From: Microbacterium sp. MM2322
Lineage (GTDB): Bacteria; Actinomycetota; Actinomycetes; Actinomycetales; Microbacteriaceae
DNA: 64,000 nucleotides
NCBI RefSeq assembly: GCF_964186585.1
Contig: NZ_OZ075067.1
Span: forward strand, 2,418,001 to 2,482,000
Direction: 5' to 3'
A program made the position numbers and the translations under genes. Shown here piece by piece: positions 1 through 7,905 of the stretch (position 1 is its first letter; each line of letters begins with the position of its first letter). Under the pieces are notes generated by a model. That model was not told where the DNA came from. It did no database searches and was given only the letters and a program-made list of their open reading frames with translations.

Positions 1-1522
1 AGGGTCCACGGGGTTCACCGCTGCCGCCACCGGCGGCGCGTCGGACGTACTCCTCGAGGGAGTTGAGCAGGGCGGCTCCGCTGGGGGCCGAGTCGGCGAG
101 CGCCGCACCGCGGAACGGGCTCCGCTCGGCGGACGTGTGCGGAAGCCACTTGAGCCATTCGAGCTCGGGAGTCCACGACGAGTCCGCGAAGGCGACGGTG
201 ACGACGTCGTTCGGCGCGTGCAGACCGAAGACCTGCACGGCCACGCCGCGCATCGCGTCGGCGACCAGTCCACGGGGCCCGGCGATGCCGATCGATCCGG
301 CAGTGGGGAACGTCTCGAAGACGGGCACATCGTCGACGGTGGCGTAGCGAAGGCGCAGTCGGTCGACACGATCGATGTATTCGGGCAGACCGTCAGGCGT
401 CTCGGCGTCGTCGATGCCGTTCCGCGCCGGAAGCGAGCAGGTCCCGAGTCGCAGCGCCAGGAAGTTCCAGTGCTCCGGGCGCCGAGTCCAGAGCAGCGGC
501 CCGAGCCGCATGGCCTCCTCGAAGACGTCGGCGACGGCCGGGGCCTCAGCGTTGCGGGCCGCCTCCTCCTCGGGCTTGCCGCGGAAGAAGTCCTCCTCGA
601 GCTGCTCGAACTGGCGCTCGAACAGCAGCCGCTCGTGGTCCTCGCTCTTGCGGCTCTGCACGGACTGGTTGATGAGGTTGCCGAACGCCATGAGCGGAGT
701 CATGACGATCAGCAGGAGCGAGCGGGGGTTGCCGTTGAGCGCGAAGAGGGCCGCACCCATGAGGATCGGGGCGACCATGATGGGCCACGGGAAGATCTTG
801 CCGATCTTCTCGGTGGGCAGGCGCGGCGGCTTGAACCGAGTGCCGGGATAGCGCACCTCGACGCGAGGGCTGCGGTTGAAGAGCAGGCCTCCGCCGCGCT
901 CAATGATCGGATCGTCGGCCGCAGCTCCGTCCCACGCACGCGTCAGGTACACCACGAGGGTCGTGCCGCCGATGACGAACGGGCGGCCGTCCTCGACGCG
1001 CACGCGCTGCACCTCGACACCTTCGACGAGGACACCGTTCGCCGAGTTCAGGTCGACGACCTCGGCGTAGGTCCCGACCTCGATGCGTGCGTGACGCTTC
1101 GAGACCAGCGGATCGATCAGCACGACGTCGTTGCTCGGGTCGCGTCCGATCGAGACATGACCGGCCGACAGGGCGAACTCCTGCCCGGCGAGCGGGCCCG
1201 CGATGGCGCGGAGAATGCCCACCGTCTCGCCCCGCCCCGCCCGAATGTATCCCGCACCGTAGTTGACGATGGATGCCGCGAACCCCGAGCCGATCGGAGC
1301 CTCGCCGATCGGCAGATCGTGCGGCAGCTCGACAGCGCGCGACGCCGTCGGAGGCGCCACCGAGAGGGTGAGGACGTCCTCTTCGGCGAACGTCGTGGTC
1401 CGCATCGGATCGGATGCCGCGATGTAGCGCGCGACGTCGCCGACGGTCGCCGTCGAATCCGCCGTCACGACGATGTCGACGGGGTCGTTGCCCTGACGGT
1501 GCAGGGTGAGCTTCAGCCGCAT
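1..1522 (-). CDS. FHA-FtsK/SpoIIIE type VII secretion ATPase (EccC-like), N-terminal part only
   Basis: The reading frame starts at ATG 1522 and stays open to the window edge, so only about 507 N-terminal residues are present and the ATPase domains lie outside. Residues 1-60 look like a small ubiquitin-like fold. Residues about 105-195 form an FHA phosphothreonine-binding domain (GR at 126-127, SKRH at 141-144, NG at 162-163). Two adjacent membrane helices follow (about 246-262 and 267-285), then an EccC-type cytosolic segment. FHA followed by paired helices and an FtsK region is the actinobacterial and firmicute layout of the hexameric motor that drives WXG100 secretion. It lies 55 bp downstream of the RDD-FHA gene at the end of the leftward locus. 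Motor identity is inferred from this layout, because the Walker motifs are not visible here. Confidence 0.8.
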   Translation of the reverse strand, partial: MRLKLTLHRQGNDPVDIVVTADSTATVGDVARYIAASDPMRTTTFAEEDVLTLSVAPPTASRAVELPHDLPIGEAPIGSGFAASIVNYGAGYIRAGRGETVGILRAIAGPLAGQEFALSAGHVSIGRDPSNDVVLIDPLVSKRHARIEVGTYAEVVDLNSANGVLVEGVEVQRVRVEDGRPFVIGGTTLVVYLTRAWDGAAADDPIIERGGGLLFNRSPRVEVRYPGTRFKPPRLPTEKIGKIFPWPIMVAPILMGAALFALNGNPRSLLLIVMTPLMAFGNLINQSVQSRKSEDHERLLFERQFEQLEEDFFRGKPEEEAARNAEAPAVADVFEEAMRLGPLLWTRRPEHWNFLALRLGTCSLPARNGIDDAETPDGLPEYIDRVDRLRLRYATVDDVPVFETFPTAGSIGIAGPRGLVADAMRGVAVQVFGLHAPNDVVTVAFADSSWTPELEWLKWLPHTSAERSPFRGAALADSAPSGAALLNSLEEYVRRAAGGGSGEPRGP

Positions 1523-1577
1523 TGGTCTTCTCCGGGGGGATGGGGACGCATTCGTCGGACGGGGGCGAGCGGGGCGA

Positions 1578-2939
1578 TCACAGCAGAACGACCTCGGCGA
1601 GGAGGTCGCCCAACCGGACGGTGTCACCGATGACGACGGACAGCGCGACCCCGGCGACCGCGGGCGTCTCCACGCCCGCGCGCACGACCGCGCTGCCGTT
1701 GGTCGACCCGCGGTCGATGACCTCGAGCCCACCACTGGTCGGGACGAGCAGAGCGTGGGTCTTCGACAGCGACCGGCTCTCATCCGTCAGCCGGGTGGGC
1801 TCCGCCCCGGGTGCAGCTGCGGGGTCGGGGTCGCGACCGACCAGGAGCGGCCCCGCCACGACGAGCGTCTCGCCCGTCTCGAAACGGAGGGCGATTCGCG
1901 ACGCAGGAGCGGGCTCCGGGGCGACGGCAGGAGCGGGAGCGGGTTCCGGAGCGACCGCAGGTGCGGGTTCGGGTTCCGGAGTAGCCAGGGGTGCGGGAGC
2001 GGGCGCAGCTGCAGGAGCGGGCGCCGCCTGCGCCGGGGCCGGCGCTTCGACAGGCTCTGCGGCAACGAATCCTGCGCCCCGATCGGGAAGCGGGCTGCGG
2101 TGAGACGGGTCGACGCCGGGGGCAGCGTCGATGACACCGCTCCCTCCCGCTGCGGGAGCGTCGTTCGAGCCGTCCCGCTCCGGCGCGCCGCCCTGCGAAC
2201 GTCCGACTCCGAGCACGCCGGCGCTGATGCGGTTGCCCGGCCGGTACTCGGCTGTGGCGCCGGGACGCGTGGGCGTGGCCAATGAGGGACGTTCGGCGCG
2301 CTCGAGCACGGGCTCGGCCTTCACGGTCTTTCGGGCGATCCGCATCCGCTTCTCGTCGTAGGGGTTCAATCCGCGCTTGATGTCGACGAGCCACATCCGG
2401 GCGGCACGGTCATGGAAGCCGCGCCCTCGCTCCTGCGAGTCGAAGGTGGGAGAAGCGAGGATGACCGCGGTACCGATGACGGGGATGACGCCGGCGATGC
2501 CCACGAGAAGAGCCCGAAGCAGGACGGGGCCGGCCCCGGGCCGCTCCAGGGTGCGGACGTTGACGCTCCGCAGACCCATGAAGCCTTTACCGATCGTCAG
2601 CCCGCGACGAGCCTGCAGGATCCACTGCACGATGAGGAACGCGAGCGACAGCGCGACCGAGATGCCCGCCATGACCGCGGCGAGCACGAAGCTGGGGTGG
2701 TTGACGAGGCCGTAGGGGGAGATCGACCCGGTCGCGAGCTTCAGGAGCAACGGCAGGGCTCCCAGCCACAGCGGAAGCTGCAGGACCACCCAGATGAGGA
2801 TGTCGATCACGAACGCCAGCGATCGGCGCCCGAACGGCGCGCGGATGAGGCCGAGCGCCGCTGCGTACGCCGGATCCGGCCGTCCCAGGGCGTCGACGCC
2901 GTCGGGACGGTCCTCCGGCTGATCGATCTCCCAGATCAT
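1578..2939 (-). CDS. RDD family membrane protein with C-terminal FHA domain
   Basis: A 453-aa protein. Residues about 20-190 carry the RDD family pattern of hydrophobic helices. A long Ala/Pro/Glu-rich linker (about 285-345) made of near-identical short repeats follows. The C-terminal 100 residues are an FHA domain with GRDPDP, SKTH and NGS motifs. RDD-FHA proteins recur beside actinobacterial type VII secretion ATPases, where FHA domains are thought to read threonine phosphorylation. The exact role is unknown. Its ATG overlaps the upstream gene's stop (ATGA at 2936-2939), so the two are co-translated. The linker is low complexity and likely varies between strains. Confidence 0.85.
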   Translation of the reverse strand: MIWEIDQPEDRPDGVDALGRPDPAYAAALGLIRAPFGRRSLAFVIDILIWVVLQLPLWLGALPLLLKLATGSISPYGLVNHPSFVLAAVMAGISVALSLAFLIVQWILQARRGLTIGKGFMGLRSVNVRTLERPGAGPVLLRALLVGIAGVIPVIGTAVILASPTFDSQERGRGFHDRAARMWLVDIKRGLNPYDEKRMRIARKTVKAEPVLERAERPSLATPTRPGATAEYRPGNRISAGVLGVGRSQGGAPERDGSNDAPAAGGSGVIDAAPGVDPSHRSPLPDRGAGFVAAEPVEAPAPAQAAPAPAAAPAPAPLATPEPEPAPAVAPEPAPAPAVAPEPAPASRIALRFETGETLVVAGPLLVGRDPDPAAAPGAEPTRLTDESRSLSKTHALLVPTSGGLEVIDRGSTNGSAVVRAGVETPAVAGVALSVVIGDTVRLGDLLAEVVLL

Positions 2940-3808
2940 GCCTTCGAGGCATCCGGTTCGTCACCGGGCACGAAGTAGCGTGCAGGCGACAGCCCGGTTC
3001 GGACGATCGCGTCGCCGGCAGCGTCGAGGAACTCGGTCATCGTCGCAACGCTCAGCGTTCCGGCGGGGTCCGCGATGATCACGTTGTCGACGGCCGGGAG
3101 GAGGGTCGCGGTCCCCTGCGGCCACGCCGCGAACGTCGTCGTCACTCCGGACTCGAGAATCCGGATCTTGGCGGGGGCGATGTGCACGTCGGGCCGCTGC
3201 AACGCGGCAGTCTGCACGTCGTAGGCCCGCACCGAGAACAGGCGCAGCACGCGCTCGAACCTCATCTCCAGCTCGGGCAGTCGCTCCCGCCACGGGAACG
3301 GAGCCCAGCCCTCGTCCGTCAGGACGACGGGGTGCGCGCTGACGAGCGGCCGCTCGGCCTCGTAGAGCTCCTCAGCGATATCGAGGACGCGAGCGATGGC
3401 GGTCTCGTCGTCGGCGCCCACGATGATGACGCGATCCCGCGCGTAGGGGAAGGCGACCGGCGCACCGGACAGTCCGGCCCCCGCGAGACGCGAGGGATCG
3501 AGCAGCACGGCGGCTGCGAGCGCCTCCTCGGTGATGACGAGCGAGCTTGCTCCCTCGACCGGGGTGTCCCCTGCCGCGGAGATGGCGGAACGCACGGCAT
3601 CTCGGAAGTCGGCATCCGCCCCTTCGGTCTCACCCTGCGTGACGGGGGCGCGGCCGTCGCGGTGGTCGAGGCCGACGAACACCTCTCCGCCGACGTACTC
3701 CACGCGAGGGTGGTCGGCGCCGGGAGCGGTCTGCGACAGCACACCGAGCTCGCTCGCACCGTAGATCCGAAGGATCACATCGGTGGCGATTCCATCGACA
3801 GCACTCAT
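2936..3808 (-). CDS. Hypothetical 290-aa protein of the type VII secretion locus
   Basis: The protein starts MSAVDGIATDV at ATG 3808, preceded by GAGAGGG 8 nt upstream. The longer upstream frame is rejected because it reads into the previous gene. It is acidic and soluble, with no signal peptide or membrane helix. I do not recognise the family with confidence. The C-terminal half, around a LLPAVDNVIIADP stretch, loosely recalls DUF1444-type proteins, but this is a weak impression. Its position between the effector cassettes and the membrane components, with 25 bp to the previous gene and an ATGA overlap with the next, suggests an accessory or chaperone role in secretion. That role is inference. 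Confidence 0.6.
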   Translation of the reverse strand: MSAVDGIATDVILRIYGASELGVLSQTAPGADHPRVEYVGGEVFVGLDHRDGRAPVTQGETEGADADFRDAVRSAISAAGDTPVEGASSLVITEEALAAAVLLDPSRLAGAGLSGAPVAFPYARDRVIIVGADDETAIARVLDIAEELYEAERPLVSAHPVVLTDEGWAPFPWRERLPELEMRFERVLRLFSVRAYDVQTAALQRPDVHIAPAKIRILESGVTTTFAAWPQGTATLLPAVDNVIIADPAGTLSVATMTEFLDAAGDAIVRTGLSPARYFVPGDEPDASKA

Positions 3809-3833
3809 TGGTCCAGCCCTCTCATCAGCGTTC

Positions 3834-4409
3834 TCACAGACTAAATCCTCGGTCGTGCTCAAAAAGGCCGACGACGTCCTGCCACGACCATCGCACGTCG
3901 ATTGCGTGCGGAGGCGCGGCGGTCGGTGCACGGTGGAAGAGCCAGCCCTCAGGAACCACGTGCAACGCCAGCGATGAGGACGCACTCGTCCCGTCGCCAT
4001 CCGCTCGGACGAGCGCAACAGCAACCTTTCCTGAATAAATCCAGTAGCGAACGCGAGACGCCGCGACGGCACGCAGCGCCTCCGCGTAGGCACCGATCGC
4101 GTCGTCGCGTTCCGCGTCGAGATCGAGGAGCGACCAGTTGCCTGCGCGGTTCACGCAGGCGGCGGTCAGCGCGTGCCAAAGGTCCTGCGCGTGTGGCGAC
4201 GGCTCCGGCGATGTCCACGTCGCGAGCGGCACGATTCGGATCTGCCCTCGAACGAGAACCGGAATGCCGCCGGCGAGAATGCCGTCTTCGGACACGTCGA
4301 GAATTCCGTCGGGCAGGGCCTGCGCCCCGACGAGGGAGCTTTGCGCTCCTGTCGGCAGGATCGTTTCGACACTCTCATGCCCGTCCGGCTCAGATCCGCC
4401 CGCGCTCAT
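3834..4409 (-). CDS. Putative immunity protein A (partner of effector 1)
   Basis: A 191-aa protein. The ATG at 4409 forms an ATGA overlap with the stop of the upstream effector gene, so this start is preferred over an in-frame ATG at 4454. The C-terminal 90 residues match the C-termini of the partner proteins encoded at 5210-5881 and 6079-7185: a Tyr/Trp strand, LALHVVPEGW, then IDVRWSWQDV. All three follow an effector-like gene directly. In polymorphic toxin loci the gene immediately after a toxin usually encodes its immunity protein, so immunity is the favoured inference. No catalytic motif, signal peptide or membrane helix is visible. Confidence 0.6.
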   Translation of the reverse strand: MSAGGSEPDGHESVETILPTGAQSSLVGAQALPDGILDVSEDGILAGGIPVLVRGQIRIVPLATWTSPEPSPHAQDLWHALTAACVNRAGNWSLLDLDAERDDAIGAYAEALRAVAASRVRYWIYSGKVAVALVRADGDGTSASSSLALHVVPEGWLFHRAPTAAPPHAIDVRWSWQDVVGLFEHDRGFSL

Positions 4410-5134
4410 GACGAGGTGCCCCCCAAGCTCAGGGGCCGGGAAGATCCTGGCCATCGGCTCTGGTCGAGCAGGTTGTCGCCGTTTCTCCAGCCGGTCGCGT
4501 CGTGCGGGATATCGATCACTGCTTCAGGGATGCCGCTGGGAAGATACCCCCCGGGAATCCACCTCTCGGCATCGGTTCCACCCTCGTTACCCGAGGGCAG
4601 GCTGAGCCCAGTGAGCTCGTTCGGAGCGAAGTCGCGCAATTCGACATCCGCGTCCTCGAAGAAATCAGCAGGGAGGCCGAGCGCATCCGCCAACTCGCGC
4701 GGACCGTTCACGCTGTTCATGAGCGCGTTGAGCTGATCCGTCGGGAACACGTACGCGGTATTGGTCGCTCCTCCGGGAACTTGATTGTTCCCCGGTCCCC
4801 AGTCCTGCAAGCTGCGGGTGACGTAGATCCTCGTCGCACCGTTTTCGAACTGTGCGAGGTGCCTCTCCATGTATTCCGTGGTGAGGTACTCGCCCGGCTC
4901 GGGCCTGTTCCCCTTGCCCGCGTTCACGATGGCGTCGGGTTCCCATCGACTGTCACTGCGCCAGCCGTTGCGCAGCGCCTCCGGCACGTCCGCAGCGTCG
5001 AGGTCGGTCACTCGGCCCGTCGTGTCGCCCTGCTTCTGCCCGTGCTTGCGGAACATCTCTGCGAGCTGCCGCACGTGAACCGGCATCCCGTCCAGCGAGT
5101 TCTTCAGCGGCCGGATGACTTCTCCGATTCCCAT
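4406..5134 (-). CDS. Putative type VII effector/toxin 1, unrecognised family
   Basis: A 242-aa protein starting MGIGEVIRPLKNS at ATG 5134 behind GAGGGGGAG. An upstream GTG at 5179 is less likely. It is homologous throughout to the protein at 7182-7880. A short N-terminal helix contains MPVHVRQLxxMFRKHGQKQ (residues 17-35). A middle block has EYL..Y...HL..FE.GATR.Y (about 82-104) and YVFPT (128-132). A C-terminal signature reads SGNE..T..RWIPGGYLPSGIPEAV (about 181-206). No signal peptide or membrane segment is present. Conserved Asn, Glu, Trp, Pro and Gly clusters suggest an enzyme, possibly a toxin domain. I cannot name the family, so effector status rests on the locus and on the coupled partner gene. 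Confidence 0.6.
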   Translation of the reverse strand: MGIGEVIRPLKNSLDGMPVHVRQLAEMFRKHGQKQGDTTGRVTDLDAADVPEALRNGWRSDSRWEPDAIVNAGKGNRPEPGEYLTTEYMERHLAQFENGATRIYVTRSLQDWGPGNNQVPGGATNTAYVFPTDQLNALMNSVNGPRELADALGLPADFFEDADVELRDFAPNELTGLSLPSGNEGGTDAERWIPGGYLPSGIPEAVIDIPHDATGWRNGDNLLDQSRWPGSSRPLSLGGTSS

Positions 5135-5209
5135 GGATCTCCCCCTCGTGAAAATGCTATCTACGCGCCTGACAGGCACATAGGTCTTGCGTACCCGCCG
5201 ACCGCCCGT

Positions 5210-5881
5210 CTAGGTGGGCCCGCTCGCGTCGGGTCGCCGAGTGCTTCCAGCCGGAAGATCTCGAACCGACGGGTGACGGACGCGTGCCGACTCCACGTTC
5301 GTCGCAGGCGACCACGACAGGTCCACGTCGGGAATTCGCCGCGTCGGGCGGACATCGGACACCCAGCCCACGGGCACGATATGCAGTGCACTCGCGGACG
5401 CGCGCGCCGGCAAGGGCGCGCCGTGGACGACGAGGACGAGTGCGACGCCGTCGGCGCCCCACCAGTCGGCGCGCCTGACGCCATGCCGGACCAGATGCTC
5501 GCGATACGCGTTCGCGGGCGCAGTTCGGTCGAGGGCGACCGACAGGGCTGCTCCGTGGTGATACTCGCACGCGCTCCGGATGCCTTTCCAGACCTCGTTC
5601 GCCCGCTCCCGCAGAGCCGCCGCGACATCCTCGGGCTGAGCCGGCTCCCACGACAGCGGGACGATCTCCGCCTCCCCGCGGTGGATGATCGGCGTTCCCG
5701 CGATCAGCTCGTCCTCGGACGGCGCTGCGGCTCGACGGTTCACGAGCGACTCGATCGCGTCGACGATCTTGCCCGCCCTCGCGATGGCACCGTCGGCGTC
5801 CGCGGAGTGCACGCCGTTCTCGTCCACGACGTGGCCCGTGAGCCACGGCAGCCCGGTGACGGTCTCATTGGGTTCGATCAT
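5210..5881 (-). CDS. Putative orphan immunity protein B
   Basis: A 223-aa protein. Residues about 55-185 align with partner proteins A and C: a TPIIHRGEAEIVPLSW strand similar to A, a conserved Tyr/Arg/Trp-Trp block, ALHIVPVGW, and VDLSWS. The ATG at 5881 overlaps the stop of a 44-codon husk of the toxin gene (ATGA). The last 30 residues are not shared with A. In another frame, the DNA under them encodes RRFEIFRLEALGD, the N-terminal sequence of protein C, so the tail is probably a recombination scar. With its own effector gone it would be an orphan immunity gene, a class often kept against kin toxins. This is inference from homology and order. Confidence 0.6.
   Translation of the reverse strand: MIEPNETVTGLPWLTGHVVDENGVHSADADGAIARAGKIVDAIESLVNRRAAAPSEDELIAGTPIIHRGEAEIVPLSWEPAQPEDVAAALRERANEVWKGIRSACEYHHGAALSVALDRTAPANAYREHLVRHGVRRADWWGADGVALVLVVHGAPLPARASASALHIVPVGWVSDVRPTRRIPDVDLSWSPATNVESARVRHPSVRDLPAGSTRRPDASGPT
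5243..5273. repeat. 31-bp direct repeat, copy 1 (recombination scar)
   Basis: These 31 bases are identical to 7118-7148, and the match extends to about 41 bases with one mismatch. In copy 2 the sequence encodes RRFEIFRLEALGD near the start of partner protein C. Here it lies out of frame in the 3' end of gene B. It marks where a C-like gene once began. Confidence 0.8.
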
Positions 5882-6012
5882 GGGTTCAGGGTTGAACCTT
5901 GCGCTGTTCCGGGCCAGAGACCCGGGTTGTCGTCACGCGCCGGCTTCGTTGCCCGAAGGTATACGGAGGTTGACGAATTCTTCAGCGGACGAATGACCTC
6001 ACCGATACCCAT
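5878..6012 (-). pseudogene. Toxin-gene husk: 44-codon remnant coupled to immunity gene B
   Basis: The ATG at 6012 follows GAGAGGGAATC and opens with MGIGEVIRPLKNS, identical in protein to the start of effector 1. The following bases (5974-5933), read in a shifted frame, give VNLRIPSGNEAGA, the start of the conserved C-terminal signature of the effector at 7182-7880. An internal deletion has therefore fused the 5' end to a C-terminal fragment out of frame. In the original frame the reading continues as 44 codons and stops exactly at an ATGA overlap with the ATG of gene B. The original translation start and coupling are thus retained while the protein is lost. It was too short and too degenerate to be picked up as an ordinary gene. 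Confidence 0.7.
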
Positions 6013-6078
6013 GATTCCCTCTCATCGCACAGGCTAGCTGCGCCCGGAACACTCACCGAGGACTTGCGCCGGTCGGGC

Positions 6079-7185
6079 TCAGTCCCCTACGTCCGCACGT
6101 GACCAGCGAAGATCGACCGGGGCACGGCCTGTGTGGGTTCCGCTCCTGCCCGACACCCACCGCGCGGGGACGATGTGCACAGCAAGCGCCAAGTCACCGG
6201 CATCCTCATCGCCGGAACGCACGACGACGATGCCTGTCTCGTTCAGCACCCACCATTGGGCACTCCGCGCGTGCGCGCGCCGGAGGGATGCCGCGTATTC
6301 TGCGACCGGTCCGTCGCCGCGCTGCTCGATCGGGAAGGCGATCGGCCTTCCCGCCGCATACTCGAAAGCGCCGGCCAGGTCGGATGACAGCTCGTCGACT
6401 CGCCGCCGCTCCTCGCGCGGGTCGAGCCCCGACTGCCGCGGGGATGCCCCCTGCACGAACACCGGGAGGATCTTGGCCGCCTCCCGCTCGATGACCGGCA
6501 CCAGCGAGGGGGCCGGTTCGAAGGTGGTGAGGGACGTCACGGTGTCCAACACCGTCGACGAGGATGCGGGCAGGTTCCACCGACCGGCATCCGTCATCGG
6601 CTCGCCGCCGGCGATGGTCGCCCGCGCGAAGTCTTCCGCCACGTCGACGGCATCGAGGTCGAAGCGGCCCAGCTCCGGGGGAGCGGATGCCTCGATCAGC
6701 GGCGCCCACTCTCCGAACGCGGGGATGTCGACCCACTGCAACTCCCCCGGCGCGGAGACCTCGACGACCAGGTCCTCGTCGATCGGCGACGATCGCGAGA
6801 CGTGCGCTATCCCGTCGGTGTACCAGTGCTGGTCCACCCTGAGGAGATGCGAGTACGGGACGCGTCGCTTCGGGTCGCCCTCCGGGTAGAACAGGTCAAG
6901 GATGCGACGCCGGAAGAGCCGACCGTCCACCCTCTCCCATTCGACCTTCCTGACGGGCGTCTTATGAGGCGAGTAGAAGGTGACCGTGAACCGGTCCCGA
7001 TGCAGGACGTCGACGTACCAGGCGGGCGGGGCAGCAGCATCCGTCACCGCCAGCCGACGACCCCGTTCGTACTCGTTCCGAGCTTCGGCGTCGGTGAAGA
7101 AGGGGTCGTCGCCGAGAGCTTCCAGCCGGAAGATCTCGAACCGACGGGGATAACGGACCGCGCCCGAGACGGACGAGCCGCTCAC
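6079..7185 (-). CDS. Two-domain putative immunity protein C (partner of effector 3)
   Basis: About 368 aa. The chosen start is GTG 7185, which overlaps the stop of the effector gene as GTGA, matching the ATGA overlaps of the two other cassettes. ATG 7212 is an alternative. Residues about 15-175 form a domain found only here (RRFEIFRLEALGD, then a Trp/Tyr/Phe-rich beta region). The C-terminal 130 residues align with partner proteins A and B (YAASLRR, QWW, LALAVHIVPARWV, VDLRWS). It looks like a fusion of an extra module to the shared immunity-like module. There is no signal peptide and no catalytic signature. Immunity is inferred from position and paralogy. Confidence 0.6.
   Translation of the reverse strand: MSGSSVSGAVRYPRRFEIFRLEALGDDPFFTDAEARNEYERGRRLAVTDAAAPPAWYVDVLHRDRFTVTFYSPHKTPVRKVEWERVDGRLFRRRILDLFYPEGDPKRRVPYSHLLRVDQHWYTDGIAHVSRSSPIDEDLVVEVSAPGELQWVDIPAFGEWAPLIEASAPPELGRFDLDAVDVAEDFARATIAGGEPMTDAGRWNLPASSSTVLDTVTSLTTFEPAPSLVPVIEREAAKILPVFVQGASPRQSGLDPREERRRVDELSSDLAGAFEYAAGRPIAFPIEQRGDGPVAEYAASLRRAHARSAQWWVLNETGIVVVRSGDEDAGDLALAVHIVPARWVSGRSGTHTGRAPVDLRWSRADVGD
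7118..7148. repeat. 31-bp direct repeat, copy 2
   Basis: Identical to 5243-5273. Here it is in frame, inside the 5' part of the gene for partner protein C. Confidence 0.8.
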
Positions 7186-7880
7186 AGCTTGAAGGGCGTG
7201 TACGTGCCCCATGTCCCGCCGACGGACGGGTCTGCTCCGGTGGCGTCAGGGTGCGTGTTCATCACGCCCTCGGGAATGCCCTCCGGCAGGTAACCGCCGG
7301 GGATCCACGCCTCGTTGGCACCGGCCTCGTTGCCGCGCGGCATCCGAAGGTTGCCGTTGATGATCTCCTCATAGGTGAAGTCAGCCCGAGTGATGTCGAG
7401 GGGCTTGTCGTTGCCGTCGACGAAGAAATCCTCGCCGAGGCCGAGCATCACTCCGAGCTTCTTGGGGTTGCCGTCCGCCTGCGTGATGATGTTGTCGATC
7501 TCGGACGTCGGGAAGACGAACGTCGTGCCCTGGTTGCCCGGACCGTACTTGTCGAGGTTCTCGGTCCGGTAGAACCGCGTCGCCCCACCTTCGAAGCGCT
7601 GCAGGTGCTGCTGGATGTAGTCCGCGTCGAGGTACTCCGCCGGGTAGGGGCGGTTGGGCTTGCCCGAGCCGACCACGCGGTCGGGGGTGTGCCAGGAGTC
7701 CTTCTTCCAGCCGTCACGGAGCGCGTCGGGCACGTCGGTCGCGTCGAGGTCGTCGACACTGCTCGTGTTGCGGTTCTGCTTCTGCCCGTGCTTACGGAAC
7801 ATGTCGGAGAGCTGCCGGACGTGTACCGGCATCCCGTCCCACGCATTCTGCACCTGGCGGGTGACATCGCCCATCTTCAT
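7182..7880 (-). CDS. Putative type VII effector/toxin 3, unrecognised family
   Basis: A 232-aa paralogue of the protein at 4406-5134. It shares MPVHVRQLxxMFRKHGQKQ near the N-terminus, the NRP.P.EYL block with FE.GATR, the TTFVFPTSE strand, and the C-terminal signature RGNEAGANEAWIPGGYLP followed by GIPEGV. It is hydrophilic, without signal peptide or membrane helix. Its stop overlaps the start of gene C (GTGA) and it begins 25 bp after the 102-aa gene. The two intact copies diverge most between residues about 40 and 70 and at the extreme C-terminus. That is the pattern expected if effector and partner co-vary. The biochemical activity is unknown. Confidence 0.6.
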   Translation of the reverse strand: MKMGDVTRQVQNAWDGMPVHVRQLSDMFRKHGQKQNRNTSSVDDLDATDVPDALRDGWKKDSWHTPDRVVGSGKPNRPYPAEYLDADYIQQHLQRFEGGATRFYRTENLDKYGPGNQGTTFVFPTSEIDNIITQADGNPKKLGVMLGLGEDFFVDGNDKPLDITRADFTYEEIINGNLRMPRGNEAGANEAWIPGGYLPEGIPEGVMNTHPDATGADPSVGGTWGTYTPFKL

Positions 7881-7905
7881 GATTTATGTAGTCCCGTCGA
7901 ATCGT

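Noticed and set aside
2936..4093. Longer version of the 290-aa protein starting at 4093
   Set aside because: The extra 95 residues are an Arg-rich shadow of the upstream immunity gene, and a good ribosome site precedes ATG 3808.
4410..4454. Extended N-terminus of immunity protein A from ATG 4454
   Set aside because: It would overlap the effector gene by 49 bp. The ATGA start at 4409 matches the other cassettes.
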